Positions 25,702 to 33,405 of a stretch of DNA of 44,219 nt are shown one piece after another. Within the stretch, counting starts at the first letter, position 1; each line of letters opens with the position of its first letter. The notes beneath the pieces are model-generated. The model worked only from the letters and a program-made list of their open reading frames with translations, was not told where the DNA came from and did no database searches. A program made the position numbers and the translations under genes. The DNA is taken from contig JASIAM010000293.1 of the NCBI GenBank assembly GCA_030041985.1, positions 1 to 44,219 on the forward strand, written 5' to 3'. This DNA comes from Bryobacteraceae bacterium. GTDB lineage: Bacteria > Acidobacteriota > Terriglobia > Bryobacterales > Bryobacteraceae.

Positions 25702-26508
25702 TTACCGCGCGGCCGCCTGCAGCGCGGCGGGCTTACTGTAGTCATTGTACGTGATGTCCTGTTCGAAATTGTGTTCGAAGAACAAGAAGGTCCGCGCTTC
25801 GGCTTTGGCTTCCAGACTCTTTGGCACCCAATCACCATTGGGCAGTTTCGCCTGCTCGAGATCAATGTGCGAGCCCTTGAACAGGCGCGCAATGAACAGC
25901 CCAAAGGACACGTTTTCAGTGGCGACCGCATCGGCCTTTACCCACTGAACGTCCTTCTGATCGATCCACAGAGTGCCGCGCATTTTGGGGAAGACGTGGG
26001 CGTAGCGTGACTTCGGCTGGAAACCCGCCCGCGGCGTGGCTTCCAGAACCCAGGCGCGTCCGGTGGGCAGTTGGTCCGTGCGGATGATGCGAAAGTTGAA
26101 GGCGTCCGGCACCTCCTCCATGTAGGAGCGATCCGCCAGCGCCCTTTCAAACCGGCGGCGCTTCTGAGCAGGAGATTCCGCGCGCAACTTTTCCAGTTGA
26201 TTCTGTACTCGCTCGCGGGCTTCCGGCGGAAGCGGCTCTCCATCATGTTCGATGTGTTCGGCGAAAGAAGCGCCGTAGCCCAACGGAATCATGGCGAAGA
26301 GATCGTTGGCAGCCGTCCTCGGTTCGCCCTGCGAAGTGAGTTGCCGGACCACTACTCGCCTGGTGCAAGCATATCCCGTCGATACTTCCCAACTCCGCTT
26401 CCCATTTTGGATGGACTGCCGAACCAGTTGTTCCGGGTCCGGCGTGTTGGCGGCGTGCAATGCCGCACAACAGCCAGCGAGTGTGAAAATTACCAGAACC
26501 GCACGCAC
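25702..26508 (-). CDS. Exported protein, paralogue of the following gene
   Basis: A protein of 268 residues from GTG 26508, with signal peptide (VLVIFTLAGCCAALHAA). Residues about 145-250 (RAWVLEATPRAGFQPKSRYA, GTLWIDQKDVQWVKADAVAT, ARLFKGSHIDLEQAKLPNGD) align with the next gene's (TYVIDAVPKPGYKPKSQF, IRAWIDKADFQ, LRLEKGSKILIEQARM). Both have PDAFxF before them. A tandem duplication followed by divergence explains the pair; two versions kept together may handle different partners or form a heteromer. The pair lies between a putative lipoprotein gene and a HAD hydrolase gene on one strand. Confidence 0.7.
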   Translation of the reverse strand: MRAVLVIFTLAGCCAALHAANTPDPEQLVRQSIQNGKRSWEVSTGYACTRRVVVRQLTSQGEPRTAANDLFAMIPLGYGASFAEHIEHDGEPLPPEARERVQNQLEKLRAESPAQKRRRFERALADRSYMEEVPDAFNFRIIRTDQLPTGRAWVLEATPRAGFQPKSRYAHVFPKMRGTLWIDQKDVQWVKADAVATENVSFGLFIARLFKGSHIDLEQAKLPNGDWVPKSLEAKAEARTFLFFEHNFEQDITYNDYSKPAALQAAAR

Positions 26509-26542
26509 CGCTGTGGCAGGAGCAATTGATATGCCTTTGCTT

Positions 26543-27658
26543 CTATTTCCAGGAGATGGCTTCGCCTCCGGTGACGATTAGGTTGGCTATGGCGGAATTA
26601 CCCGGATCGAATGTCACTCGCACCAGTTTCCCCCCGTAAGGTTTGAAGACCATAAGCTGGGGCAGAATGCTCGTAGGATCAGGGTTGCCGGCCTCTCGCA
26701 GTATGCCGGCAATGTTTGTCCCCCAATGCACGAAAGTTGGTTTCCCATTTACGCTAACAGGAACGAATCCATTAATAGCCACTTGTTTGGGGACCTGCAC
26801 GCACAGATCGTTATGTAAGCTTTCGCAGGAGGCGGCGCCGGTTTCGAGTGCTTGGGTGTGGCGTTCCAAATCGGTGAGCGTGCGGGCTGCAATGATGAGG
26901 GCGGCAAAATCCGTCGGCTCGGCTTCGTAGTAAATCCGGTAGAACCCCGCCGCCGGAAGGGATTGGAAGTAGTTAACGGCAGGCGCCGCCCGCCGCTCGA
27001 CTTGATCTCCCAGATGAATCTCTGCGTACTGCGGAACCACCGCGAGGCCGCTGCCATGGTCTTTCGGTTCCGCTGCATAAAACGCTCTTTCGTAGCCGTG
27101 ACTGGTCATCGGGCTGACTACTTCGAGCCTCATTTGCGGAACGATATCGAGCCACACGTTCCATTGCGAGTGCAGTAGCTGAAACGCTTGATTCTCCTGA
27201 AGCGGCAATGCCTCCGCGATCTCTGCGGCCAGCGCGGAAGCCTGACCCCGCGGAAGGCAGCCCAGCGATTCCAGATTGGCGGCCCAAACCGTAAGCCATC
27301 CCGGCCGTTTGTCCGCGAGCATCGCCGCGCCAACCGTAATCGAGATTCGGCGATGCCCGGGCCGAACTGGGATGCCCTCAATGGATGCCGGGCAGTTTGG
27401 GTTCGGGGCAGAGAAGGCGAAGCTGATTTTTCGCGGCGCTACATCCGGGCGCGCAACGCCAGGCGGTATCAGAATCTCGCTGGCGCCGCTCCGAACCAGG
27501 CTCACGCGGACGCCAGGCGGCCCGGACGGCGACGCCAGAATCGGATCAGTGCCGCTCCGAACCAGGCGAAATGTATGAATTGAGGGCGCGTGCACAGCGC
27601 ATCCGGCCGCGCTGCAGATTGCCGCGGCCAGTAAAGCGAAGCAGGTGGATCCATTCAC
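26543..27658 (-). CDS. Putative lipoprotein of unknown function
   Basis: A 371-residue protein. The N-terminus (FALLAAAICSAAGCAVHAPS) is a signal sequence ending in a Cys that fits a lipobox only loosely (AAGC). A direct repeat encodes LVRSG twice (about residues 32 and 55). The rest has beta-rich stretches (WNVWLDIVPQMRLEVVSPMT, QYAEIHLGDQVERR) and ends LIVTGGEAISWK. I do not recognise the family. The start taken is GTG at 27658. It is the first gene of a four-gene minus-strand series (34, 7 and 20 bases apart) with the exported pair and the HAD hydrolase. Confidence 0.65.
   Translation of the reverse strand: MNGSTCFALLAAAICSAAGCAVHAPSIHTFRLVRSGTDPILASPSGPPGVRVSLVRSGASEILIPPGVARPDVAPRKISFAFSAPNPNCPASIEGIPVRPGHRRISITVGAAMLADKRPGWLTVWAANLESLGCLPRGQASALAAEIAEALPLQENQAFQLLHSQWNVWLDIVPQMRLEVVSPMTSHGYERAFYAAEPKDHGSGLAVVPQYAEIHLGDQVERRAAPAVNYFQSLPAAGFYRIYYEAEPTDFAALIIAARTLTDLERHTQALETGAASCESLHNDLCVQVPKQVAINGFVPVSVNGKPTFVHWGTNIAGILREAGNPDPTSILPQLMVFKPYGGKLVRVTFDPGNSAIANLIVTGGEAISWK
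27485..27567. repeat. 17-bp exact direct repeat inside the lipoprotein gene
   Basis: GCCGCTCCGAACCAGGC occurs at 27485-27501 and again at 27551-27567, 66 bases apart (a multiple of three). Both copies encode LVRSG in the minus-strand gene. The surrounding sequence is partly similar, so a 66-base in-frame duplication has probably happened. Confidence 0.75.
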
Positions 27659-27732
27659 AAGAGGCCGATTCCAGGTCGTGCCTCAAGTGTATCACAAAGG
27701 TGCTAGATTTTTAGCAGGTATATGCTGACTCT

Positions 27733-28695
27733 TTAGGAAGCGATCTCCACCGGCGGCGTCCCATAGGTGTGGAACGAATCGATGGTCTTCAGGCCCCATG
27801 CCTGGCCTTTCTTGCGCTCCGCCTCGGTCCAGCGGATAGGCTTCCAGTCGGGCGCGAGGATCAGGCGCGCGCCCGCATTGGCCACTTCCACGCGGTTGCC
27901 GCCCGGTTCGTAGACGTATAAGAAAAACGTTTGCTGGATGGCGTGTTTGTGCGGCCCGGTTTCAATGTGGATTCCATTTTCGAGGAAAATGTCTGCGGCC
28001 AGGAGAACCTCTTCGCGGCTGTTCACGGCGTATGTCACATGATGGAATCGCCCGCGTGTGCCGGTATGATCGCGCGTGTATGCAAAATCGTAGCTTTTAT
28101 TGGTGCAGGTCATCCACATGGCAGCTTCGGCGCCGTTGTCGAGCACGATTTGCTCGGTAAGCCGGAAGCCGAGGTACTTCTCGAAGAACTGGCGGTTAGC
28201 CGCGATGTCAACAGCCAGTCCGTTCCAGTGATCCAGGCGCCGGACGTTGACTCCGCGCGCCGGAAATTTCTGCGCCTGATTCTTGAGCGCGGGCCGCAAT
28301 TCCGGTGGCGCTTGGTACCACTGCGTTTCGTAATACAGCTCAATACGATGACCATCCGGGTCGCAGAAAACGAAGGCTGGGCCATGCGCCAGATCGCCAT
28401 CAGTCCAGCCGTGGCCGTAGCCCGATCCCTTTAGCGCGGCTACGCGCCGTTCCAGGGCTTGCGGGCTGCGTGCGCGAAACGCCACATGACCGAGGCCCGG
28501 CAACTTGGAGGCAGTCAGTTTTAGAGAATGCCGTTCGTAGTCGTCAAAAGCGTGGAGATAAACGGAGTCACCTTCCCGGCCACTCTCTGTCATTCCCAGG
28601 ATGTTGACAAAAAAATCCAGGCTCTCGTCAGGTTTCGGTGTCAACAGCTCCAGGTGGCCCAAATGAGCTATGTCTGTGATAGGTTCCATTGGCAT
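27733..28695 (-). CDS. Extradiol ring-cleavage dioxygenase (catechol 2,3-dioxygenase family)
   Basis: A protein of about 320 residues made of two vicinal-oxygen-chelate (VOC) domains. Fe(II) ligands by alignment with XylE are His157 (RLDHWNGL), His220 (GRFHHVTY) and Glu271 (GGNRVEVA); the catalytic His (PHKHAIQQ) and Tyr (FFLYVYEP) are also in place. (Numbering counts from the TTG at 28698.) Such enzymes open a catechol or similar ring next to its hydroxyls. Which ring it prefers cannot be told. ATG 28695 or 28689 starts the gene; neither has a strong ribosome binding site. It is divergent from the MFS carrier at 28826, 130 bases away, which suggests joint control. Confidence 0.85.
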   Translation of the reverse strand: MPMEPITDIAHLGHLELLTPKPDESLDFFVNILGMTESGREGDSVYLHAFDDYERHSLKLTASKLPGLGHVAFRARSPQALERRVAALKGSGYGHGWTDGDLAHGPAFVFCDPDGHRIELYYETQWYQAPPELRPALKNQAQKFPARGVNVRRLDHWNGLAVDIAANRQFFEKYLGFRLTEQIVLDNGAEAAMWMTCTNKSYDFAYTRDHTGTRGRFHHVTYAVNSREEVLLAADIFLENGIHIETGPHKHAIQQTFFLYVYEPGGNRVEVANAGARLILAPDWKPIRWTEAERKKGQAWGLKTIDSFHTYGTPPVEIAS

Positions 28696-28825
28696 CAAAA
28701 CCTGATTCTAACAATTGGTGTCCCGGGCGCGCCGCAACCGGGGCCTAGTACTTCCGCTGCTTCTGGTTGCTTTCCCTCCTCTGCCGGTGCTGTAATTGGA
28801 GTCCCGCCGTTCGGGAAGGCACTAG

Positions 28826-30145
28826 ATGAAAAAAATGGCCACGGCAACTGCGCCAATACGTGCCACCGGCACAATGCCGCTCACCCGCGAACAGAAGCGC
28901 GCTTTCTGGGCCGCCTGGGGCGGGTGGACGATGGACGGCATGGATTCTTTCATCCTTTCGTTGGTCCTGGTGCCGGCTTTGCGCGAGGTTTTACCGAAAT
29001 CCGGAATACCAGCCACGACCAGTAATGTGGGCTTCTATAGCGGTCTGCTGTTTGCTCTCTTCATGATTGGATGGGGAACGGCACTGATGTGGGGACCGGC
29101 CGCCGACCGGTTCGGCCGGGCCAGAACCTTGATGCTGACCATCATCTGGTTCTCGGTCTTTACGTTGCTCGCGGCTTTCTCGCAGAACGTGTGGACGCTG
29201 GCTGTTTTTCGCTTCCTCGCAGGCGTGGGCATTGGCGGCGAGTGGTCGATTGGTGCATCACTGCTGTCGGAGGCCTGGCCGGAGGAGCGCCGCACCTGGG
29301 GCGCCTGTATGATGCACACCGGCTACTACTTCGGACTGGTGCTCGCCGGCGCAGCCAATTACTTCATCGGCAGCCAGTTCGGGTGGCGCTACATGTTTGT
29401 GGTGGGCGGGTTGCCGGCGGTGCTGGTAGCCTTTCTCTATAATCGCCTGCATGAGCCCGCGCGATGGAAACAGAAGCGCGCGCAATTGGGCCAGCAATTA
29501 ACGCTGCGGCGCGCGTTCCTGCGCGTGTTTTCGGGCCAGTACCGGCGGCGGACGATTCTCAATTCCATCTATCTGATCGCCTCCATCGCGGGCCTTTGGG
29601 CAGGTTCGACGTATGTGCCGCAGGCAGTGACCTACATCGCCGAAAGAACCGGTGACTCAGCGGCCGAAGCGGCGCGGCTGGCTTCTTATGCCACGGCTTT
29701 GTTGGGGTTGAGCACCATTCTCGGCGCCGTGCTCACGCCCTGGCTCGCCAAGCGGATCGATCGCCGCGCGACACTGGGCATCTTCTTCGCGCTAATGCTG
29801 GTGTTCGTGCCCCTGACTTACGGATACTTTTTCTATTTGCCGCAACACGCGCTCGGTTGGTTTCTGGCAGGCACTTTCTTTCTGGGATTGGGAGGGGCGA
29901 ATTTCGCAGTCTACTCTTTCTGGCTGCCGGAACAATACGCGACCGATTGCCGCGTCAGCGCGTTTGCGTTCACCACCAATATCGGCCGTTTCGCAGGCGC
30001 GGGACTCACTTACCTGGTGGGAGTCGGTGTCCGGCACTACGGGACTCTGGGAACGCCTGTGGCCATGGTAGCGCTGGCGTTCGCCGTCGCACTGGTGCTG
30101 CTGCCTCTAGGGGTGGAGACTAAGGGACAGCCACTGCCGGCCTGA
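28826..30145 (+). CDS. MFS carrier, aromatic-acid or sugar/H+ symporter type
   Basis: A protein of 439 residues with 12 predicted transmembrane helices. The first helix has GWTMDGMDSFILSLVLVP, like the DGxD of aromatic-acid/H+ symporters. The loop 2-3 motif is AADRFGRARTLML. Helix 4 has RFLAGVGIGGEWSIGASLLS followed by EAWPEERR, the family signature. It probably sits in the inner membrane and imports an organic acid with a proton. Divergence from the extradiol dioxygenase makes an aromatic substrate plausible, though this is inferred from neighbours. The start is ATG 28826, with GGGAAGG upstream. Confidence 0.85.
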   Translation: MKKMATATAPIRATGTMPLTREQKRAFWAAWGGWTMDGMDSFILSLVLVPALREVLPKSGIPATTSNVGFYSGLLFALFMIGWGTALMWGPAADRFGRARTLMLTIIWFSVFTLLAAFSQNVWTLAVFRFLAGVGIGGEWSIGASLLSEAWPEERRTWGACMMHTGYYFGLVLAGAANYFIGSQFGWRYMFVVGGLPAVLVAFLYNRLHEPARWKQKRAQLGQQLTLRRAFLRVFSGQYRRRTILNSIYLIASIAGLWAGSTYVPQAVTYIAERTGDSAAEAARLASYATALLGLSTILGAVLTPWLAKRIDRRATLGIFFALMLVFVPLTYGYFFYLPQHALGWFLAGTFFLGLGGANFAVYSFWLPEQYATDCRVSAFAFTTNIGRFAGAGLTYLVGVGVRHYGTLGTPVAMVALAFAVALVLLPLGVETKGQPLPA

Positions 30146-30162
30146 GTCACCGCCTTATATGC

Positions 30163-30258
30163 TTCGGCCCTGATTTCGGTGTCATCCCTGTAAAGCTGCA
30201 TCAGTTGTGGTCTAATCAGTAAGACCATGGGACGCGCAGTGATCGCTCTGGTCTTCCT
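30163..30258 (+). repeat. Duplicated promoter/start region, copy A (truncated gene start)
   Basis: This segment repeats 31718-31847. From 30178 on, 81 bases match 79 bases with few differences, and the first 14 bases (TTCGGCCCTGATTT) match again upstream, with about 34 bases missing here. It includes an ATG at 30227 and the first 10-11 codons (MGRAVIALVFLP) of the gene that is whole at 31816. After that the frame runs into unrelated sequence, so the copy is a dead start. Confidence 0.8.
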
Positions 30259-30324
30259 ACCGATTTACCAATTCCTGCTGCTCAACCAAGACACTGTTTC
30301 GAGGCAACCAGGGCCACAGACATG

Positions 30325-30343
30325 GATCGCCAGTCTGGCGATC
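30325..30343. repeat. 19-bp palindrome GATCGCCAG-T-CTGGCGATC
   Basis: Two nine-base arms are perfectly inverted around one base. It sits 35 bases beyond the stop of the PEP-CTERM gene (minus strand). The loop of one base is too small for a stable RNA hairpin, so it could be a protein-binding site or chance. No second copy is seen. Confidence 0.5.
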
Positions 30344-30377
30344 GCTGCGAGCCGGCGAAAGCGGCGACGCCAAGCCG

Positions 30378-31115
30378 CTATTTTCGAAAGCGGGAGGCAC
30401 TCCCGGCGACAAAACGATGTCTCGAGGTCAGGAATGCAGCGATTACGAGCAAAGTCAGGCCGACCGACGAAAAAGAAGACGGCTCCGGCGTGCTCACCGC
30501 GGCTGGTATCAGAGATACGTCATCGATAAAAGCGCTGACGTCCCCCGTGCTCGTAAGGAGACCTTCGAGTGTTAGCGAATGAATACCGGCAGTGGCGCTA
30601 AAATCGAGAGTTTCCTGAGTCCAGCCGCCAGACAATCCACTGTAAGTGCCTCCCGGGAGCACGGAGTTGTCTAACAGTACAGAAACGGTCTGCGGCCCGT
30701 TGTTCCCTGCAGGAGCACTGCGGTTGGCGGCATAGAAGGTCAGGGTGTATGTGCCAGTTGTGGGGATGTCGATGGACTGAGTTGCCGTGGGAGTGACCTC
30801 ATTAAAATAAGTCTGAAGGATTAGAGCATTGGTGGCGCCTCCCGGGTCGGGTTGAGGAATTCCAAAACTAACCCCGAAAACTCCTATAGTGCGATCGTCG
30901 CCGATTTGATACTTGCCGGTCCAGTCGGCTGCGGAGCAGGCCCCGTACGGGTATACAGCCGTGTACGTCGTACAGATCTGGTTGGTTGTCAACGAGGGAG
31001 TAACGTCAGAGAAATCCCCGTTGGTGATTAGATCCGCCTTTACCAGAGGCGCAAGCGTGAGCAGAGCGAACAGGGCAAGCGCAGGTCCCGAGGCAGAAAT
31101 TTTCGTTACGTCCAT
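30378..31115 (-). CDS. PEP-CTERM sorting-signal protein
   Basis: A protein of 245 residues with a signal peptide (LALFALLTLAPLVKA) and a beta-sandwich body (DLITNGDFSDVTPSLTTN, STGDVSAFIDDVSLIPA). The C-terminus is the exosortase signal: STPEPSSFSSVG, then the hydrophobic LTLLVIAAFLTS, then RHRF. Such proteins are cut by exosortase and released or attached at the cell surface. No exosortase gene is in the window. The ATG at 31115 has AGAGGAAA upstream. The gene lies between the two copies of the duplicated start region. Confidence 0.88.
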   Translation of the reverse strand: MDVTKISASGPALALFALLTLAPLVKADLITNGDFSDVTPSLTTNQICTTYTAVYPYGACSAADWTGKYQIGDDRTIGVFGVSFGIPQPDPGGATNALILQTYFNEVTPTATQSIDIPTTGTYTLTFYAANRSAPAGNNGPQTVSVLLDNSVLPGGTYSGLSGGWTQETLDFSATAGIHSLTLEGLLTSTGDVSAFIDDVSLIPAAVSTPEPSSFSSVGLTLLVIAAFLTSRHRFVAGSASRFRK

Positions 31116-31433
31116 ATAATTTCCTCTTTCCTTGTGGCTGTTGCCCGGTTATGTACCCAGGGCTTTTATCTGACTCAGAGATTGGGGCCCTCATAATATC
31201 ACAAACCCCCAAAATCTCGATCCGCCGAAGCGAGTTTTTGCCGAAGCGAGTTTTTTCTCCCGGGGGTCTCTTTTTTCTGCCAAGTGCCGAATTGTACTCG
31301 CCGGAAAACCGAGTCTCCGCAGCGATTTCCATAAACCCGTCCCCCGAACTCCGGACCTTCACGTCCTGGTTGCGTGATTTCGCTGGTGTCACCGCCTCCT
31401 GCTATCCAGTCACCACCGCCAGCGCTTCGATCC
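31116..31433. other. Gap with a 16-bp tandem repeat; no gene seen
   Basis: The space between the PEP-CTERM gene and the transposase remnant holds two copies of GCCGAAGCGAGTTTTT (31224-31239 and 31240-31255), followed by a run of T and C. The lower strand frames here are low in coding character. I see no gene. Confidence 0.5.
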
Positions 31434-31705
31434 GCCGGACCATTCTCGTGAACAGCCACAGCGTGAGATGGCTCTCGGCCAGCATCGCGGTTTCGAACGT
31501 TTGCAAGCGAGGACAACGCCACTCCTCGATCCCACACCTTCCCCGACCAGATCAGCCGGAATGCCGAATCTTGCGAAAGGCGCTCGGTGTCATTGACATC
31601 CTCATAGTCCACCATGCGGCTGTAGACGGCCGCCCGCTCGGCGGCAATACTTGCACCGCCAATTACCGGCTTGCTGTTACAGATTAGCGGCAACGCCTGG
31701 AACAT
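31434..31705 (-). mobile_element. IS1380-like transposase remnant
   Basis: The frame from 31705 reads AAVYSRMVDYEDVNDTERLS, then QDSAFRLIW and SGKVWDRGVALSS. This YEDVND-ERL pattern is seen in the N-terminal part of IS1380-family DDE transposases. Near 31495 the frame breaks: FETAMLAESH, which matches what should come next, lies in another frame and soon ends (TG, TGA/TAG). The DDE catalytic domain is absent. No terminal inverted repeats were found. It is a dead fragment. Confidence 0.55.
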
Positions 31706-31717
31706 CGTGTTTTATAG

Positions 31718-31847
31718 TTCGGCCCCGATTTACACGACTGGCGTAGTCTATTGGTGGATCATCGATCCGGTGTCACCCCTGTAAAGCTGCGAGTTGTGGT
31801 CTAATCAGTAAGACCATGGGACGCGCAGTGATCGCTCTGGTCTTCCT
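31718..31847 (+). repeat. Duplicated promoter/start region, copy B (with the intact gene)
   Basis: The longer copy of the duplicated segment (130 bases against 96). It leads into the intact gene at 31816 and so is the likely parent. The two copies bracket about 1.5 kb holding the PEP-CTERM gene and the transposase remnant. Confidence 0.8.
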
Positions 31848-32625
31848 GCCAGCCACTTTGGCGATGCCGCTGGCCGCACAGTGGGTGCATTACCCGACCG
31901 CGGGTGTCCCGAAAACTGCCTCTGGCGCGCCTGACCTCAACGCACCTGCCCCCCGCGCAGCCAATGGCAAACCCGATCTTTCCGGCATCTGGGCGCCCGA
32001 GAAGAATCGGCCCTGTCCGCCCCAAGGCTGCGATGACATGGAGATCCCTTACGAATTCCTCGATATCGGCTGGTCGCTCCAGGGCGGCCTGCCGTATCAG
32101 CCGTGGGCCGCGGCCCTGGTCAAGCAGCGCAAGGCGGAAGCCGGTATCAATGACCCCACGACCCACTGCCTTCCGGGAGGCGTGGTCAAAATGTATACCA
32201 CTCCGCTGCTTCACAAAATCGTCCAGACACCCAGCCTGATCCTGATGCTCACCGAGCGCGATGCAGCCTATCGTCAAATTTTCACCGATGGCCGCCCCCT
32301 CCCTGACGATCCGCAGCCTTCCTGGAATGGCTATTCCACCGGGCATTGGGACGGCGACACGCTGGTCGTCGCAACCAACGGCTTTCGCGATGGCCTCTGG
32401 CTTGATCGCAACGGCAGCCCCATGACCGATGCCGCCAAAATGACCGAACGCTTCCACCGGGTCAACTTTGGCAAGCTGGAAGTGGAAATCACCGTGGATG
32501 ACCCCAAGGCTTACACCAAGCCCTGGACTGTCAAGCTCAACCAGCTCATTGTGCTCGATACGGAGTTGCTCGATTACATTTGCCTGGAGAACGAGAAGGA
32601 CTTGCGCCACTTTGGGACGAAGTAG
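31816..32625 (+). CDS. Exported acidobacterial protein with GKPDLSGIW motif, unknown function
   Basis: A protein of 269 residues with a signal peptide (VIALVFLPATLAMPLAAQ). It contains GKPDLSGIWAPEK (about residues 51-63), a segment found in a large family of acidobacterial secreted proteins, and GYSTGHWDGDTLVVATNGF, RFHRVNFGKLEVEITVDD. The family is typically called hypothetical. The TAG stop lies 14 bases inside the start of the next gene, so the two may be cotranslated. The ATG at 31816 is shared with the dead copy at 30227. Confidence 0.8.
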   Translation: MGRAVIALVFLPATLAMPLAAQWVHYPTAGVPKTASGAPDLNAPAPRAANGKPDLSGIWAPEKNRPCPPQGCDDMEIPYEFLDIGWSLQGGLPYQPWAAALVKQRKAEAGINDPTTHCLPGGVVKMYTTPLLHKIVQTPSLILMLTERDAAYRQIFTDGRPLPDDPQPSWNGYSTGHWDGDTLVVATNGFRDGLWLDRNGSPMTDAAKMTERFHRVNFGKLEVEITVDDPKAYTKPWTVKLNQLIVLDTELLDYICLENEKDLRHFGTK

Positions 32626-33400
32626 GATCCTCACGCTGGCCGCTGCACTCGCGTGTCTCGCCCTTCCCATACGGGCGTCCATCTTCATCGTGGCGATCTG
32701 CAAAGATGGGATCGTCGCCGTTGCGGACTCCCGTTTTACATTCGCAGACAGCGATACTGGCCGCGCGCTTGCCTACGCGGATGGCCTTGAGAAAATCATC
32801 CATCTTCCCTCCGCGCTGCTGGCGGAAACCGGCCAGGAATTCATCTCCGGCGTACGGTTCGATCGCTTTTTGGCGGCGTTCTCCGATGCTTCCGGCTCTT
32901 TGCCCGCGGAACAGGTGCTTCCGTCGCTCCTCGAATATGGCAGCCGACGGCTTTCCGCGGAGGATTTTCAGGTGCTCGAACGGCAGCATCTGGCAGCCGC
33001 CAAATTCCGCGGTGGGCTCCCTGTCGTCTGCGGCTATGACGGCAGATTCCGTCCCTGTGTAAACCAGGGCTACGTGCAGAGTTCGCCCACGGATTTTGAG
33101 GCGCTCACTAACAAATTGCCGGCGATGACCGCGCTCGAAACAGCCCAATCAGCACGCGCCAGCATGCAACGCTATATCGCGGCTACTGGCAAATCGGCAA
33201 TCATGGGCGGCGAATTTTCAGCGGCGTTATTAACCCCCGCCGGTATTCGCGATCTCTGGCGGCTGCAGCACCCGATTTCCGCTCGTACACTCGACGAACT
33301 GATCTCGCTCGTAGCCGCGCATCGGATCCCGGTCACTCTTATTCCGCCGGCCAGGCGGAGCGATCTCGACGAGTTGCTGCACTCAGGCGCGGGGAACTAG
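32612..33400 (+). CDS. Exported proteasome-fold (Ntn-hydrolase-like) protein with Ser at position 1 of the predicted mature chain
   Basis: A protein of 262 residues from TTG 32612. Residues 1-22 form a signal peptide (RILTLAAALACLALPIRA). Cutting after Ala22 gives a chain starting SIFIVAICKDGIVAVADSR. Aligned with proteasome beta subunits, Ser is residue 1, DSR falls at 17-19 as in the enzymes, and Lys in EKIIHL matches Lys33 after a six-residue insertion. GLPVVCGYDGRFRPCVNQGY resembles the beta-subunit strand before the ligand pocket. Thr is normal at position 1; Ser occurs in some Ntn hydrolases. It overlaps the previous gene by 14 bases. GAAGGA lies 12 bases before the TTG, rather far. A lipobox at Cys15 is a weak alternative. 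Confidence 0.65.
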   Translation: MGRSRILTLAAALACLALPIRASIFIVAICKDGIVAVADSRFTFADSDTGRALAYADGLEKIIHLPSALLAETGQEFISGVRFDRFLAAFSDASGSLPAEQVLPSLLEYGSRRLSAEDFQVLERQHLAAAKFRGGLPVVCGYDGRFRPCVNQGYVQSSPTDFEALTNKLPAMTALETAQSARASMQRYIAATGKSAIMGGEFSAALLTPAGIRDLWRLQHPISARTLDELISLVAAHRIPVTLIPPARRSDLDELLHSGAGN

Positions 33401-33405
33401 CATCC

